Below, piece after piece: positions 1-11,052 of a DNA stretch of 64,000 nucleotides (positions are counted from its first letter, which is position 1; each line of letters begins with the position of its first letter). The notes under the pieces are model-generated. The model did not search any database, was not told the origin of the DNA, and was given only the letters and a program-made list of their open reading frames with translations. The translations under genes and the position numbers were made by a program. Source of the stretch: Gliomastix tumulicola (lineage: Eukaryota; Ascomycota; Sordariomycetes; Hypocreales; Bionectriaceae); NCBI GenBank assembly GCA_001599755.1, contig BCHX01000003.1:2267289-2331288 (forward strand), read 5' to 3'.

Positions 1-1083
1 GAGTAGGGGAAGGGACATGTGCGCCTCGAAGATGGTCCAACTCTGCGATCAACATGCCGGCAAGGAAAAGGACAAACTCCCATCGCGAGTTGCGGTAGGA
101 GAACCACATGATGCCGAGAACAGTAAGAAATCGGAGCCGAGTCTGCAGTCGGGCTGTGCCAAGGATGACAAGGAAAAGGTAGAGGGAGCATCGAAACTCG
201 ATAGGAATAGTCCACAAGTGCACATCGTATGCTTGAAAGACATGTCAGTATAGAAAAGTAGCATGGATGTTGGGGGTGTCTCACATGTGTTGCCTCCATG
301 AGGCTCCCATCCCCAGACGTGCACAAATCGGAACATTTGCCAAGCCCAATCCCAGAGCTGCTCGCTGAGAGTCTCCTTAGGCGAGGGATGGGGTTCCATG
401 ATATTCTTGTGGTATGTGCGGTCGGTTGCGAACGGACGAGTCCACTCATAAGCTCCCATTCGCAGCAGGGCAATGATCATCAAGGTAGAGATCGCGGTGG
501 GCATGTAAAGGCGGATAGCACGGCGGAAGGTGAGAGAGCTCATGCAGTTAGAGAATTCAGCCCAAGAGCGGCTGCGAATGAGCTTCAGCGGCTTGTACGT
601 CAGAGCGTAGCCGGAGATGACGAAGAAGACGCAGACGGCAGCAGGTCCTTGATACCAGAGTCGAAGGAATGGCAGCTTGAGGATGTGGTAGTTGGTCTCT
701 CCGCAACCATAGCCTTCGGCGATGGTGAAAGCTTGGTAGAAGTAGTGGCAGAAGTAGACGAAAAGGGCTGCAAGACCGCGCATACCATCGAGGTAGGCGG
801 TCGGTCCAATCTTGGCTGGCCGGATCTGTTCCCGCATGTGCCTGCTCTGGAGAAAGCTGGGGACGAGAAACATGAAGAAGCGAGCGATCAGCAGTCTCCA
901 GTGAATTGATCGCAGGTAAACGAAAGGCGCCATCACGACCGGCAGCCATCGTGGTAGATTGAGGTGGCTGTCCAGCTCGATAATTCCGAACTCGCTGTCG
1001 ACATCAGAGGGAGCCCTCTCTTCTAGGAGCCCCATCTTCTCCTCGATGGTGAGGGATTCTCTGGTGACCGGAGACCCTTCCAT
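1..1083 (-). CDS. Acyltransferase-3 family membrane protein (partial, 3' end outside window)
   Basis: Integral membrane acyltransferase of the acyltransferase-3/OafA type, which transfers acyl groups to sugars or other small acceptors; the substrate cannot be read from sequence. The ATG at 1083 is preferred because the four upstream in-frame codons offer only a TTG. After a soluble N-terminus of about 90 residues comes the family signature YLDGMRGLAALFVYFCH (about residues 96-112), then several hydrophobic segments including CVFFVISGYALTY. Reading frame and homology require an intron at 232-284 (donor GTGAGA, acceptor TTCAAG), giving the join GGNT-SYDVHLWTIPIEFR. Coding continues to the left edge, so the C-terminal membrane helices are missing. 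Family assignment is confident; specific function is unknown. Confidence 0.85.
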
Positions 1084-3739
1084 GGTCGGTGACAATTAAG
1101 CACGACGGGAAAGGCTCTGCAGAAGTGGAAAGAAAAGGCAAATGACGGCTAGCAGTGATGTACACACCACCACGCAAACAAATGAAGGAGAGGGAGAGGA
1201 AATGTCGAGGTGGTACAGTCAGATGACTCCAGGCGGACAAAGAAACATGTAAGTCGAAGAGAACGGCAAAGAGCGGCGAAGGGGAAAGAAAGGACGGGCA
1301 CAAACGGTGCTCTACAGTCACTCGGAGGTGAGCAGCGAGGTGGTGAGAAGGGGGATTCTATGAAACTGGAGGAGAAACGAGAAGAAGAAAGATGGTCAAT
1401 GGGAGACTGAAAATCACAACGAGAGGGAAGGAGGGCATGAGTGGGTGGACATGCCCCAGAGGTCAGTCAAACATGAGCGGGAAAGAGCCACCCAGGGAGT
1501 CGCACACGGAGTACCTGCCTCAACACCCACACCACTGTACCTGGGGGCCCAAAGGAGATGCCCTGAAGCGCGTACGTACCTGCGCCATCGCTGGGATGAT
1601 TGGCTCCGTATTAGAGGCAAGTGGAGATGAAACAAGCTCTGAGCCCCCAAACCTTCCCCGTCTTGCATTCGGATCAACGAGTTGGTTGGTCACTACGGAG
1701 CAATAGTGCAGGTGCTGTCCCTTGCGCACTTGCCTTGTTGCTGGGAGGTTGTCGCAAGCGGCGTTGCGAGGAAGGCACGATCGGCTGCGTGGCCCCACAA
1801 GGGGGAGTGGGCGCATCACGGAAACTGGGAAACTTGCCATGAGTGGGCGGCACCTTGCTTCAACGCGCAGGTTTCATTGGCAGCGGTCGGCCTGGGAGGC
1901 ACCTCCCCATGCTGTGATACATCGTATCTGCCGGTTCTCGTGAATCAGCATCGGAAGCACGGCTTGCTGAGGCCTCCAAGCGTTCTTCGTGAATTGACCG
2001 AGGGTCGCAGGACAGGCCTTTGCTTAGGCGAGTTCAGCTCGCTCGCTGCCTTGCTCCAATGCCTGCCCGTCATTGCTCACGAAACAGAGTCTTCTCGGTA
2101 CTTCCTTTCTTATCCGGAGCCAAAGATCCAAACGCCCAGTTGGCCAGCTGTGACGAGCGAGAATCAAAGCTTTCTTTCGGTCATGGTGGAGAGTCGGCCA
2201 GGGGACGGAGTGCTGATCACGGCACCAACTCCCACCAAGCACCCACATCCCAGGCCCCTAGTGACGTCTCAGCCATTCAGGCTTGCGTGGTTGGCGAAGG
2301 CGAGTGTTTCGACACCCATCGATCAGCGAATCTAAACACTTATGCGCTGCACAACTCTGCCTATCACTGAGCACAATCCAGAGATCAAAAGAGCAAAGGG
2401 GGCCAGCTCCAGTCACCGCACCAACAGGCCCTCCGCCGTATTCTCCATACCGGCATGCTACTAATCACCGTCTCCTAAAGAGGGTTTCGCAAATCTCGCA
2501 CGTGAAGGAAAGCTTATGACCTTCTAGGCTAACGGCTCGAGAAGATAGCCAAGGAGCCAAGCCGATGCGGGAATGGCCAGCATATCGAAGCATTCGGGAC
2601 CAGGATACACTGGTTGCCGCCCGGAATCCGACCTGACAGGGGCCGCTTGTGAACTGCCCCTAAAGTGGCACAGTGGAAAGCTTGTCTAGACCTGTTAGGC
2701 TTGGCAAATACCAACCACACAGCTGCAATCAGTGGACAGCACGTTCAAAATCCTTGGCGATTCGATTGCACATCGTCATCCGGGAGATGAAAGCATGACA
2801 TGGTCCTCAGGACACAGTCGTCAGGGGCAGTTTGTGCCGTCGAGCCGTCAAAAAAACCCGGCGCGCTCAATCGCACAAGCAGTGGCACCCAACTTCAGGA
2901 GGGTGTGCGTGTAATACAGATCTGCAGCTGCGATTCACCCACCGAAATCTCCCAGTCCGGGATATCCCAAGCCAACCGACGACGAGAGCGGTGCGACTCG
3001 AGGAGCAGCTTCCGGCGGTGGATTGAAACAAGTTTCGCTCTCCACGCAGCAACGCAGAATGAGGACATCTGGCGGCCCCGTCACGACAATGCATTCGCAT
3101 TGGGCGGAATCTCACCGCCTGATCGTCAGGCTCCATGACTAACCCTGGTGCAAGGACGTGCATCTTTCACCTGACGCATCGTGAGGCCTCTCACCAATAG
3201 CCCTGACAGTTTTTCTGGCAGTACCGAAAATTACGGCAGCATTGATTGTGCCAGTCCGGTGTTACAGGTACTCGTGCCCTTGACTGGCGGATAAATCGGC
3301 GCCTAGTGCGACCGTAACAGATTCAGCCTGTCATGTGAAACATTGCGCGCCGTATTCCAGAGTGTGTCACTGATAGCGACATGCATTGAAAGTAGTAGGT
3401 AGGTCAGAGTCATCCATCCACCAGTGAGGTAGCAACGGCTAAGAGATAATTATAGCTGAGGCTGCGTCTCGCCCCCAAAACTGATGAGAAAAGGCGCATA
3501 GATCGTTAGCTGTTCAATGTTTATATATAGTGTTTCTATAAGGAGCTGTGTTGTGTCTTCAAGTTGTTTTTGTACCCGATGCATCATCCCGCATGAATGA
3601 ACGTTCTTGCAATGGCTCTCCTGCCGTGTTCATTGCCAAGTAAACCCGAAATATACCAATCCCAAGCCTGCCAAAACGCCGAAAAAAAAATATCAATCGC
3701 TGCTCCCGTGTGATCATCCATCGCCAAGTGATTTTCTTT
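1084..3739. other. Intergenic spacer between the acyltransferase and hemB genes
   Basis: About 2.7 kb with no coding region I can support. It should hold the acyltransferase promoter near 1084-1400, which is purine-rich on the plus strand, and the hemB 3' UTR near 3500-3740. Open frames here, the longest ending near 2335, have low-complexity translations with no recognisable motif and frequently overlap each other. I see no tRNA, transposon ends or long repeats. Confidence 0.5.
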
Positions 3740-4971
3740 TTAGTGTTCCAGCCAGTCGAGGAACTCGGGCGTAAAGTAGCTGACGACAATGGTCGCGCCG
3801 GCCCGCAGGATGCCCTCGGTCGACTCGAACGCCATGGTCTTGAGGTCAAAGACACCAGCCTTGGCGCCGGCGTGGATCATGGCGTACTCGCCGCTGACCT
3901 GGTATGCAGCCACAGGCAGATCCTTGCCGAGCTCCTTGGCGTCACTGATAATGTCGAGGTACTGGCTGGCCGGCTTGACCATGATGATGTCGGCGCCCTC
4001 CCCGATGTCACGGGTGATGGCGCGGCGGGCGAGGCCACGGCCGCCGGGCGGCAGCTGGTAGCACTTGCGGTCGCCAAAGGACGGCGCGGAGCCGGCGGCG
4101 TCGCGGAAGGGCCCGTAGAGGCAGCCGGAGAACTTGGCCGAGTAGGACATGAGGACCGTCTTGTGGGCGATGCCCTCCTCGATGAGCTTGAGCTTGATGG
4201 CGCGGATGCGGCCGTCATTCATGTCCGAGGGCGCGACGCAGTGCGCGCCGGCCTTGGCGTAGGCGATGGCGACGTCCGAGATGCGGTCCACGGACAGCTG
4301 GTTGTTGAGGCTGCCGTCCTCGCGCAGGATGCCGCAGTGGCCGTGCGACGTGTACTCGCACAGGCAGACGTCGGTGCAGATGAAGAGCTGGGGGAAGCGG
4401 CGGCGGATGAGGCGGATGGCCTGGATGACGGGGCCCTCCGGGTCATCCGCGGCGCTGCCCAGGGCGTCCTTGCAGCCGGGCTTCATGGGCACGCCGAAGA
4501 GTATCACGGATCGGAGGCCCTTGCGGACGAGGGGCTCGAGGAAGGGGACGAGGCGGCTGACGCTGAGCTGGTGCTGCCCGGGGAGGGAGGGAACGAGGAT
4601 CATGTCGTCGTCGCCGTCGGTGATGAAGAGGGGGTAGATAAGCATGGACTGCGGGAAAAATGATCGGTCAGTGGCTGCCATCGGAAGGAGATTGAGTCGA
4701 CAGGAGTACGCACCTTGGTCAATTGGCGCTCGGCCTGCCATGAGCGAGCGAGCGGGTGGAAGTAGCCGCCATGGAGCTGGCTCGAGATGTCTCCCGAGAT
4801 GCTCACGCTGGTCGCAGCCGTGCTGGTGTAAGACATGGCGCGGGAGATGTGGGAGGTGCGGTCAAAGTCGCCCGTGGTCGAGGCGACAGAGCCAGGAGGT
4901 CCTGGGCGACGAGGAGCAGGCCCGTTGCCATCGCGGAGGCTCAGATCTTGGACGAGGCTGGAGAACGACAT
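3740..4971 (-). CDS. hemB: Delta-aminolevulinic acid dehydratase (porphobilinogen synthase)
   Basis: Condenses two 5-aminolevulinate molecules into porphobilinogen, the second step of haem synthesis, in the cytosol. Two exons, 4714-4971 and 3740-4648, flank a 65-nt intron (GTGCGT...CCGCAG) and give 388 residues. The N-terminal arm is followed by an alpha/beta barrel. The zinc-binding cysteines lie in DVCLCEYTSHGHC (about residues 179-191), marking this as a zinc-dependent enzyme. The Schiff-base lysines sit in MSYSAKFSG and IMVKPASQYLD. The first ~55 residues (rich in Pro, Ser, Thr and Gly) form a longer N-terminal extension than in yeast HEM2, as is usual in filamentous fungi. The long plus-strand open frame over 3710-4663 is an antisense shadow. 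CCAAT-like motifs lie upstream. Confidence 0.97.
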
Positions 4972-6112
4972 TTTTTTTCGATGATTCGACGGGACACGTT
5001 GGAGCGATCTCGGGCGACTCGCGTGGGTAGTTTTATGCTCGGGAGAGGCGGTGGAGGGGGGCACGGCTGCGTCAGCACGGTTCTCCGACAGTCTGAAAGA
5101 GGACGGAGGCTGTCCTGGAGGAAGAGGATGCGGGACAGAGGTAGTCGAGGCGAATGGATGGCGAAATCAATCGATACAACTGAGAGAGCGGAGGGTTGCA
5201 GTTTTTACTTTTTTGCCTCTTCGGTATTCGGCGAGTCCAAGCCTCGGAAGATGGCTTGGATTGGCCAAATTTGTCTCGGGGTCGGTCCCCTTAGTCCCCT
5301 GACAATCAGCCCCTCGGATTCCCCGGCCAATCAGCACCCTGATTTTTCCAATGCTACCGAAGGCCGGATCTGGCTTTGCGCTGCCAACGGCCCTCATTTG
5401 ACAATGGCTGGGTCTTTCCGAGCGCGTTATAGCACTCGTAGAGGATCTAACCTGCGCGCTGCATTATTCTACGGTGCAATTGCGCACCCGGCTTATTTTA
5501 CGATTATTGGTGCTGGCAGCGTCAAATATGGTGCATCCTTACTGGGGACCCCAGTTGAAACTCGGCGATGGTGGTCAAACCGCTCTGTGACCTGTCACTG
5601 GATTGTTTGCAGGGGTTGGGTACCCTTCGCCAAACATTGAAGCTACTATTTTCAAGACATTAATTGGCCAATTGCACGTTCGGAACCCGAATTTTACTGT
5701 GCAATCCAGCTAGGAGCAACACCGAGTTTTTTGTCTAATATTTGCCGATGTTTGCCACCATTGGATGGCGAAATACGGGCCTCTATGTAGGGTAGCTAAC
5801 TTACACGGCTGTCTCGTGATTGGAGGCATGTTAGCCGTCCACCAGGTATGGTACCTATCCTGAGGATGTGATGAACCGGTCTCGTCGTGAGGCCTGCGTG
5901 GTTAATGTCGTACCAGTGGAGAACGGCGAGATACTGCAGCCTAATTTAGACGGTCACCGCGCCAATGTGTTTGTCCGATGTCTCATTCAAGTCCCATCTA
6001 ACGACATAGTCTATTCAGGTATCTTCGTGGCTTAATACAAGTACATACTCAGTCCAGTCTGACTCCGAGAAGGAATACATAGGGCAGTCTTTAGCTGGAA
6101 GCCCGTCTCCCA
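4972..6112. other. Intergenic region upstream of hemB, downstream of MIC12
   Basis: About 1.1 kb. The part next to 4972 should be the hemB 5' UTR and promoter; the part next to 6112 should be the MIC12 3' UTR. AT content rises after about 5200. The plus-strand open frame 4756-5640 overlaps hemB exon 1 and has no recognisable domain, so I do not call it a gene. Confidence 0.5.
5260..5334 (-). promoter_or_regulatory. Possible CCAAT boxes upstream of hemB
   Basis: ATTGG at 5260-5264 (CCAAT on the hemB strand) and CCAATCAG at 5327-5334 on the opposite strand lie about 290-360 bp before the hemB ATG. Haem-synthesis genes are established targets of the fungal CCAAT-binding complex with HapX. That these two copies are used is inference from position alone. 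Confidence 0.3.
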
Positions 6113-7001
6113 TCACAGGCCTCTCAAAACCGTGTTGTCTCTCTGGCCTAGTGGCGTATACCTCTCCTGGAGTGCCTCTGCCACCGTCTTGTTCACCTTG
6201 GACTCGGGCCGCTCGTAGCGCTGGTGGAGTGCCTTCTGAACGGGTGTCAGCGGCGGCGTGACCAGCCCATCGGCCTTGATCTCGACCTTGTCCTCAGCGG
6301 CGCCGACGACCGCCTTCGCCCTCGACGTAATACCCTTGGCGATATCCTTGCTGTTCTCCCACGCGGAGGCCAGCGCACCCTTTGCCTCGCCAGCCTTGTC
6401 CTTGGCGCCGTCCTCGGCCCGAGACACCTCCCGGCTCGTCCTGAGTCGGGCCTCGAGGATCTTGTTCTCGGCCGCCTCCTCGACGCTCAGCACCCGGGCC
6501 TTGGCACTGTCGTAGGCATCCCTCGCCGTCGCAGCCGCGCCCGACCCGACAGCCTGCGCCTCGACCTTGGCCCTGCCCGCCTGCTGCCCGGGCGTCTCGC
6601 CGAAGACGCGCGCCCACAGGCTCGAGACGCCGTCCTCGACGCCGCCCCTCACCTCCTCCCAGTCCGTGTTCTGCGCCCACCGCACGGCGTTCTCGACCTC
6701 GTGGTTCCAGCGGTCCTTGGCGACCTCGACCGACGTCGCCCGCTGCGCGGCCGCGATCTCGGAGCGCGTCGGGGGCAAGGCCACGGGGAGCGGGTCGATG
6801 AGGTTCTGGAGGGCGAGCGCCTGCGAGCGGAGGATCGAGCCCTGGTGTTCGCGGTTCCGCTGGTGCGCGAGGATGGAGAGGTAGGCGACCGAGAGGGTGA
6901 GGGCGACACCGCCGGTCTGTAGAAGAGCTCGTCAGTCAAACATATAGCCAATGGCCTAGTAGAATAGTCTGTATGCTCACAAATCCAGTGGTGAAGCCCA
7001 T
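6113..7001 (-). CDS. MIC12: MICOS complex subunit MIC12-like protein
   Basis: Small inner-membrane protein of the MICOS complex that helps shape crista junctions in mitochondria. Exon 1 (6981-7001) encodes only seven residues, MGFTTGF; a 64-nt intron (6917-6980, GTGAGC...CTACAG) leads to exon 2 (6113-6916), for 274 residues in total. A single membrane segment sits near the N-terminus (about residues 8-25, TGGVALTLSVAYLSILA). After it come LPPTRSEIAA, a Trp-containing helix and a long alanine/lysine/glutamate-rich helical stretch suited to coiled coil. This layout, an N-terminal helix and helical tail without cleavable presequence, fits fungal MIC12 (yeast Aim5). It is divergent to the bL17m gene, another mitochondrial protein. 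Confidence 0.8.
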
Positions 7002-7425
7002 GTTGGAAGCTGCTGTGCGACCGGCTAGGGTTGTTGAGGTATATTGGATTCGGCAGCTTAGTTTAAGTGCCTCGTATCGTCGGCAATTGTGCCCTGGTCT
7101 CGCGTCCAATGGCCAATTGGACACCCACTAAGGATAGTCAAGCCTGCACGAACGAAGAAGCCGTCGTCGTCGGATGGATGGAGGGTGTAGGGTTGGTTTT
7201 CGCAGGTGACGAGCTCGGTTATTGTTAGCTCTGACGTCGAGAGTTGACTTCCAATTGGCGCACAAAACAGTACTAGCGCCGACCCGCCAAAAATTTGGCT
7301 GCGTTGATACTATGCCAGCTTCAACCCTCTAAACCAACGACTCGACTTAGAACTCCTCGTCTTCTAACCCCTTCAATTATCGACCTTCGCCCGTGTGAGC
7401 CGCAGCTCACGACCCGTTATCAATC
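7002..7425. promoter_or_regulatory. Shared divergent promoter region, MIC12 / mitochondrial bL17
   Basis: A 424-bp gap between two divergent start codons of nuclear genes for mitochondrial proteins. It must carry both promoters and 5' UTRs. I see no clear TATA box. The segment just before the bL17m ATG is pyrimidine-rich (about 7318-7390), typical of fungal 5' leaders. Confidence 0.45.
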
Positions 7426-8190
7426 ATGGCTGGAGGAATGGTCAAATACCGGCATCTGAGCCGTGACTCGGCCGCGCGTATGGCTCTCCTGCGCGGTCTG
7501 GTCACGCAGCTCATCCACCACGAGCACATCCAGACGACGCACGCCAAAGCAAAGGAGGCCCAGCGCATGGCCGAGAAGCTCATCACGCTTGCCAAGAGGA
7601 ACAACGAGCCGTGTAGACGGTCAGCCCAGGGTATCCTTTACGTGAGTTTCGACCCCTGGCCCCCTTTCCTCCAAGAGGAGGTCGCGAGGAGACGAAGGAA
7701 CCGAAAGTCTGACAAGCCATGCCCTTCTTACTAGTCACCGCATCTACACATGGACAAGCTCTTCGGCGAGCTGCGTGAGCGATACCTCAAACGAGAAGGC
7801 GGCTACACCCGAGTTGTGCGCACCGAGCCTCGCGACTCATACGACCAGGCCGAGACCTCCATCCTCGAGCTCGTCGACGGCCCCAAGGACACGCGCTTCA
7901 TGATGACGGCCAAGACCGTGGCCAGAGACCGTCTGTTGGGACGCGAGACGACGCCCGTGACTGCGGTCAACATCAAGAAGGTGACACAGTTCCGGGGCGA
8001 GAGCGCCTTCGAGGCCATGGTGCAGAGGTTCATGCGGTTGAAGACTGAGGAGGGATCTGGCGAGTCGTTGGCATATGCGCAGAATAACAGTCTCGCTGAG
8101 GCGGAATCGAGGTCGGCTGCGAGCGCTGAGAGCAAGAAGACGGCGGGCCTGGGGGATCAGATCGTGCCTGAGTCCTACAAGAGGAGGTAG
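7426..8190 (+). CDS. MRPL8: Mitochondrial large-subunit ribosomal protein bL17m
   Basis: Component of the mitochondrial 54S ribosomal subunit near the peptide exit tunnel. Exons 7426-7641 and 7735-8190 surround a 93-nt intron (GTGAGT...TACTAG); the join reads QGILYSPHLHMDKLFGEL. The protein has 223 residues. The N-terminal ~70 residues match the bL17 core: KYRHLSRDSAARMALLRGLV, then QLIHHEHIQTTHAKAKE and the helix AEKLITLAKR. The rest is the fungal mitochondrial extension with TREGG-like KREGGYTRV. The Ala/Ser/Glu-rich C-terminus probably has low structure. The start is set by the conserved MAGGMVKYRHL context just after a pyrimidine-rich leader. Confidence 0.93.
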
Positions 8191-8393
8191 AGGAGGGAAT
8201 GAAGATGGGGACATGGTGACGATCTCTTTGGGATGTATGAATATGTATTTAGGAAGACCAGATAGATGGTCGACTGTATAATTACCCCTGTATGCGGTAT
8301 GCAGGCTTGCTTGAATGAATATTAGAGGGCTCATGCCCCTGATATTGAAGACATATCCTACTCGGACTATTCTTTCTATTTGCATGATAATAT

Positions 8394-10593
8394 TTACAGA
8401 AAGTCAAACGTGTCGCCTCTCTCCTGAAGCATCTTCCCGACTCTCTTCGACCCAACAATTCTCTCCAGCTTCATTGAGTCGTACTTGGAGAAGATAGCCC
8501 TGACGTTGCCTCGCCCAGGCTCGATCCTCATGTCTCGCTCGCTCTTGGCCAGATAGCCACCTGCAATCTCCTGGTAGAATATGGGATTGTCAGGCAGACT
8601 GTAGAAGATGACCCTCTGGACCCCATTCAGCTGGTATCGGCGGAAATGATGGGCTCTCTCCGTGTACAGCAGAACACGATGACGGCCGCTGAGGAAATGG
8701 GAGCGCGCCCGCGAGGCCTCGGGCACGTCTGCATACTCTGAGATGGCACCGAAACTGATGCTGCTCGCCTCCTGGGAGTTGGCAAAGTAGTTGCGCACTC
8801 GGACGAAGTCAAGATACGAAGGAATGAAGATGAGCGTCCCCGCAGCATCTTTGGCTCGCTTCGTCAGAGCTGGGATGATGGTCGAGGTGAAGTACTTGAA
8901 CCTCGCGTCGGGATCTTTCTCTACCGAGGGAGTTTGGAAGCGAGAGAATGTCTGCTTGGCCTTGATCCCTAGTTGCTGAAGGACGCCAGGGTACTCGGGC
9001 TGAAGGCGGACCTTGCCTCCCCAGTTCTGACCATACAATCTGAAGAGCTCGGTGAGCTCTGGAGTGTTGAAGGCAGACAGCATAATGGTCTGGCGGAAAT
9101 ATTTCGCCCAGTCCTCAAGATACCAGCTTCGGACGCGGCTGAAGTCGCAGTCATGGGAATCTGTCGGCTGCAGGTTCAAATGCTCAAAGATATACTCGAC
9201 ATGCTCCCAGTTCTGCATGAGGAGGGCATCCGCCTGATCCACCACGACCATTTCGATGGAGCTCAGGAAGTCGTAGTCGAGCTTGTTCTTCTTGTTCTTC
9301 TCTTCCTCGGAGCCAATGGCCATGCGGAGGCCGAGAGGGCTGGCAAGAAGGATATCCGAGTTGTAGAACTGAGCAAAGTACTTGATCGTCTTCCTCGTGA
9401 ACTTCAAGCCGATGCGGAACATGTCGTCGTCATTTCCCTCAAAGAGATGCTTGAAGTCGGCTGGCTTATCGTCACCAAAATTGTTGTCGTTGTTGATATA
9501 TGAGTCATCGAAACGCTTGCGGTTCTCCTGCTGATCAGGCTCGGCAAGATCGCGAATGATGTTCACGAGCTGGACGCATGAATTCCTGGTAGGCGAGAGG
9601 AATAACACCTTTGGCCTGGTAAAGCCCTGATCACGAAGCTCCAGGTCTGGGTTGTCGCCATCTCTGGTCAGCTTGTAGTTGTTTTTGATGACCCTGTCTC
9701 TTGTCCTGCCATGGCCGTTAGTCACATCTGCAACATTTACTCTCAGCCGAGGTAACTTACTTGAGGATATGGTTCAGGGCATGCAAACAGACCAACTGTC
9801 GCATGGGCTTGGCATTGCGAACCGTACGGTCACAGTGAAGCACATCGTGGTAACCGAATAAGAGAGGCGCAAGACCCTTCTCCACGTCACCAAACTTCCC
9901 AATTCTCTTCTTGGCACTCTCTTTTAGCTTTTGCTTAAGCCGCAAGCTCCCCAGATCATTTGCAGGCTGAGGTAATGCAGATTCAGGCCCGGGATATTGG
10001 TACGTCGCCCGCCATGACTTCACCATGGCTCGCGTCATTGCCCACTCCCCGGCCTTGGCCCCCTTGATTCGCTCCGGGTATGTTTTCTCATCTGGATGAG
10101 CAAAGTGGACATCGAAGGGATCGGTAAAGTCCTCATCATCCTCCGAGTCGTCGTCGTCGTCGGGCTGCTCCTCCAGCCCAGCATCGAGATCGTCGCCCCC
10201 TTCCACGGCATCAAGGTCCTTGTCACTGTCCTCAGCTTCAGGGGCGGGAGGAGCTCCAGCCTCTGAGGGAACTGCCTTGCTGGACTCATGCCCTAGCTTA
10301 CGCCTTTTCGGCGTCGGGGCAGACGTGTCGTTGAAACCTTGAAGCAGGGCCATGTACGGCCTTACTGGGGCCTCTCGCTCGTCTTCCTGGTCTGACGCCT
10401 CTTCTTCAGAGGTCTCTTCCTCTTCCACCGACTCAGAATTTTCCGAACCGGCATCGGATTCCTCTTGTTGATCTAGTCGTGCAGAATCGAACCGCCTGTT
10501 TGGTCCCCATCGACTTGTAGGCTTCCCGCCGCGTCCTCCTCGAGTGCCTCCCCTTCCACGGCCTCTGAAGTTTCCGCCCCTTCCTCGAGCCAT
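8394..10593 (-). CDS. UTP25: U3 snoRNA-associated protein 25 (UTP25/DEF family)
   Basis: Nucleolar component of the small-subunit processome needed for 18S rRNA maturation. Exons 9761-10593 and 8394-9705 flank a 55-nt intron (GTAAGT...GGCAG); the join reads NHILKTRDRVIKNN and gives 714 residues. The N-terminus is Arg/Gly-rich (RGRGG repeats) and then strongly acidic (about residues 35-150), as in nucleolar proteins. The second exon carries the UTP25 domain, a degenerate helicase-like fold: FLSPTRNSC (motif Ia-like), ASPLGLRMAI, VVVDQADALLMQNW in place of a DEAD box, and LLYTERAHHFRRY near the end. The DEAD-box Walker A lysine is absent, so ATPase activity is not expected. The in-frame TTG at 10605 is not taken as the start because ATG follows four codons later. 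Confidence 0.95.
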
Positions 10594-11052
10594 GGGGGAT
10601 TTCAATGTAGATAAGACAGGAAGAATAGAGGGTGATAGTAGTCAAGAAAATTTCCCAAGATGAGAAAATCAGTCAATCAATTCACAAAATGTGGCGGGTG
10701 TTCTCATCTCAGTCCAGAAGAATTCAGGTGCTGGAATATTTTATTGCGGGTCGTCGGGGAATCTGTCAATCAAGCCTCATAAAATCGCATTCAAGCCACA
10801 GCCATGGTGGGGTGACAAGAGGGACGCCACATCCCACTATCTTATCTCTGCGCCCACAACCTCATCAGCACCGCGCAAAAGAACTGGGGCTGCACACAAA
10901 CCGGGGCGAAATTTGAAGGCCAGGAAACCGGGTCCCGCTCGTCCAAAAATCGAAGAAAATCAAGAGTCGATGAGAGCCCACCCCCTTCACGACGCCCGAA
11001 CTCGCAGTCACTCTCCTGTCCTCCCAAACGACTCGACGACCGTCTGCCCAGC
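10594..11052. promoter_or_regulatory. Shared divergent promoter region, UTP25 / eIF3f
   Basis: A 459-bp gap between divergent starts of a ribosome-biogenesis gene and a translation-initiation gene. It must hold both promoters and leaders. No TATA box or strong known motif stands out. Co-regulation is plausible but only inferred from the arrangement. Confidence 0.45.

Noticed and set aside
1682..2335. 217-codon open frame in the acyltransferase-hemB spacer
   Set aside because: No recognisable domain, no sensible start context and overlapping open frames in all other phases.
3710..4663. 317-codon plus-strand open frame
   Set aside because: Exactly antisense to hemB exon 2; its Val/Ala/Glu/Gly-rich translation comes from GC-biased third positions.
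4756..5640. 294-codon plus-strand open frame
   Set aside because: Overlaps hemB exon 1 and promoter; composition not coding-like.
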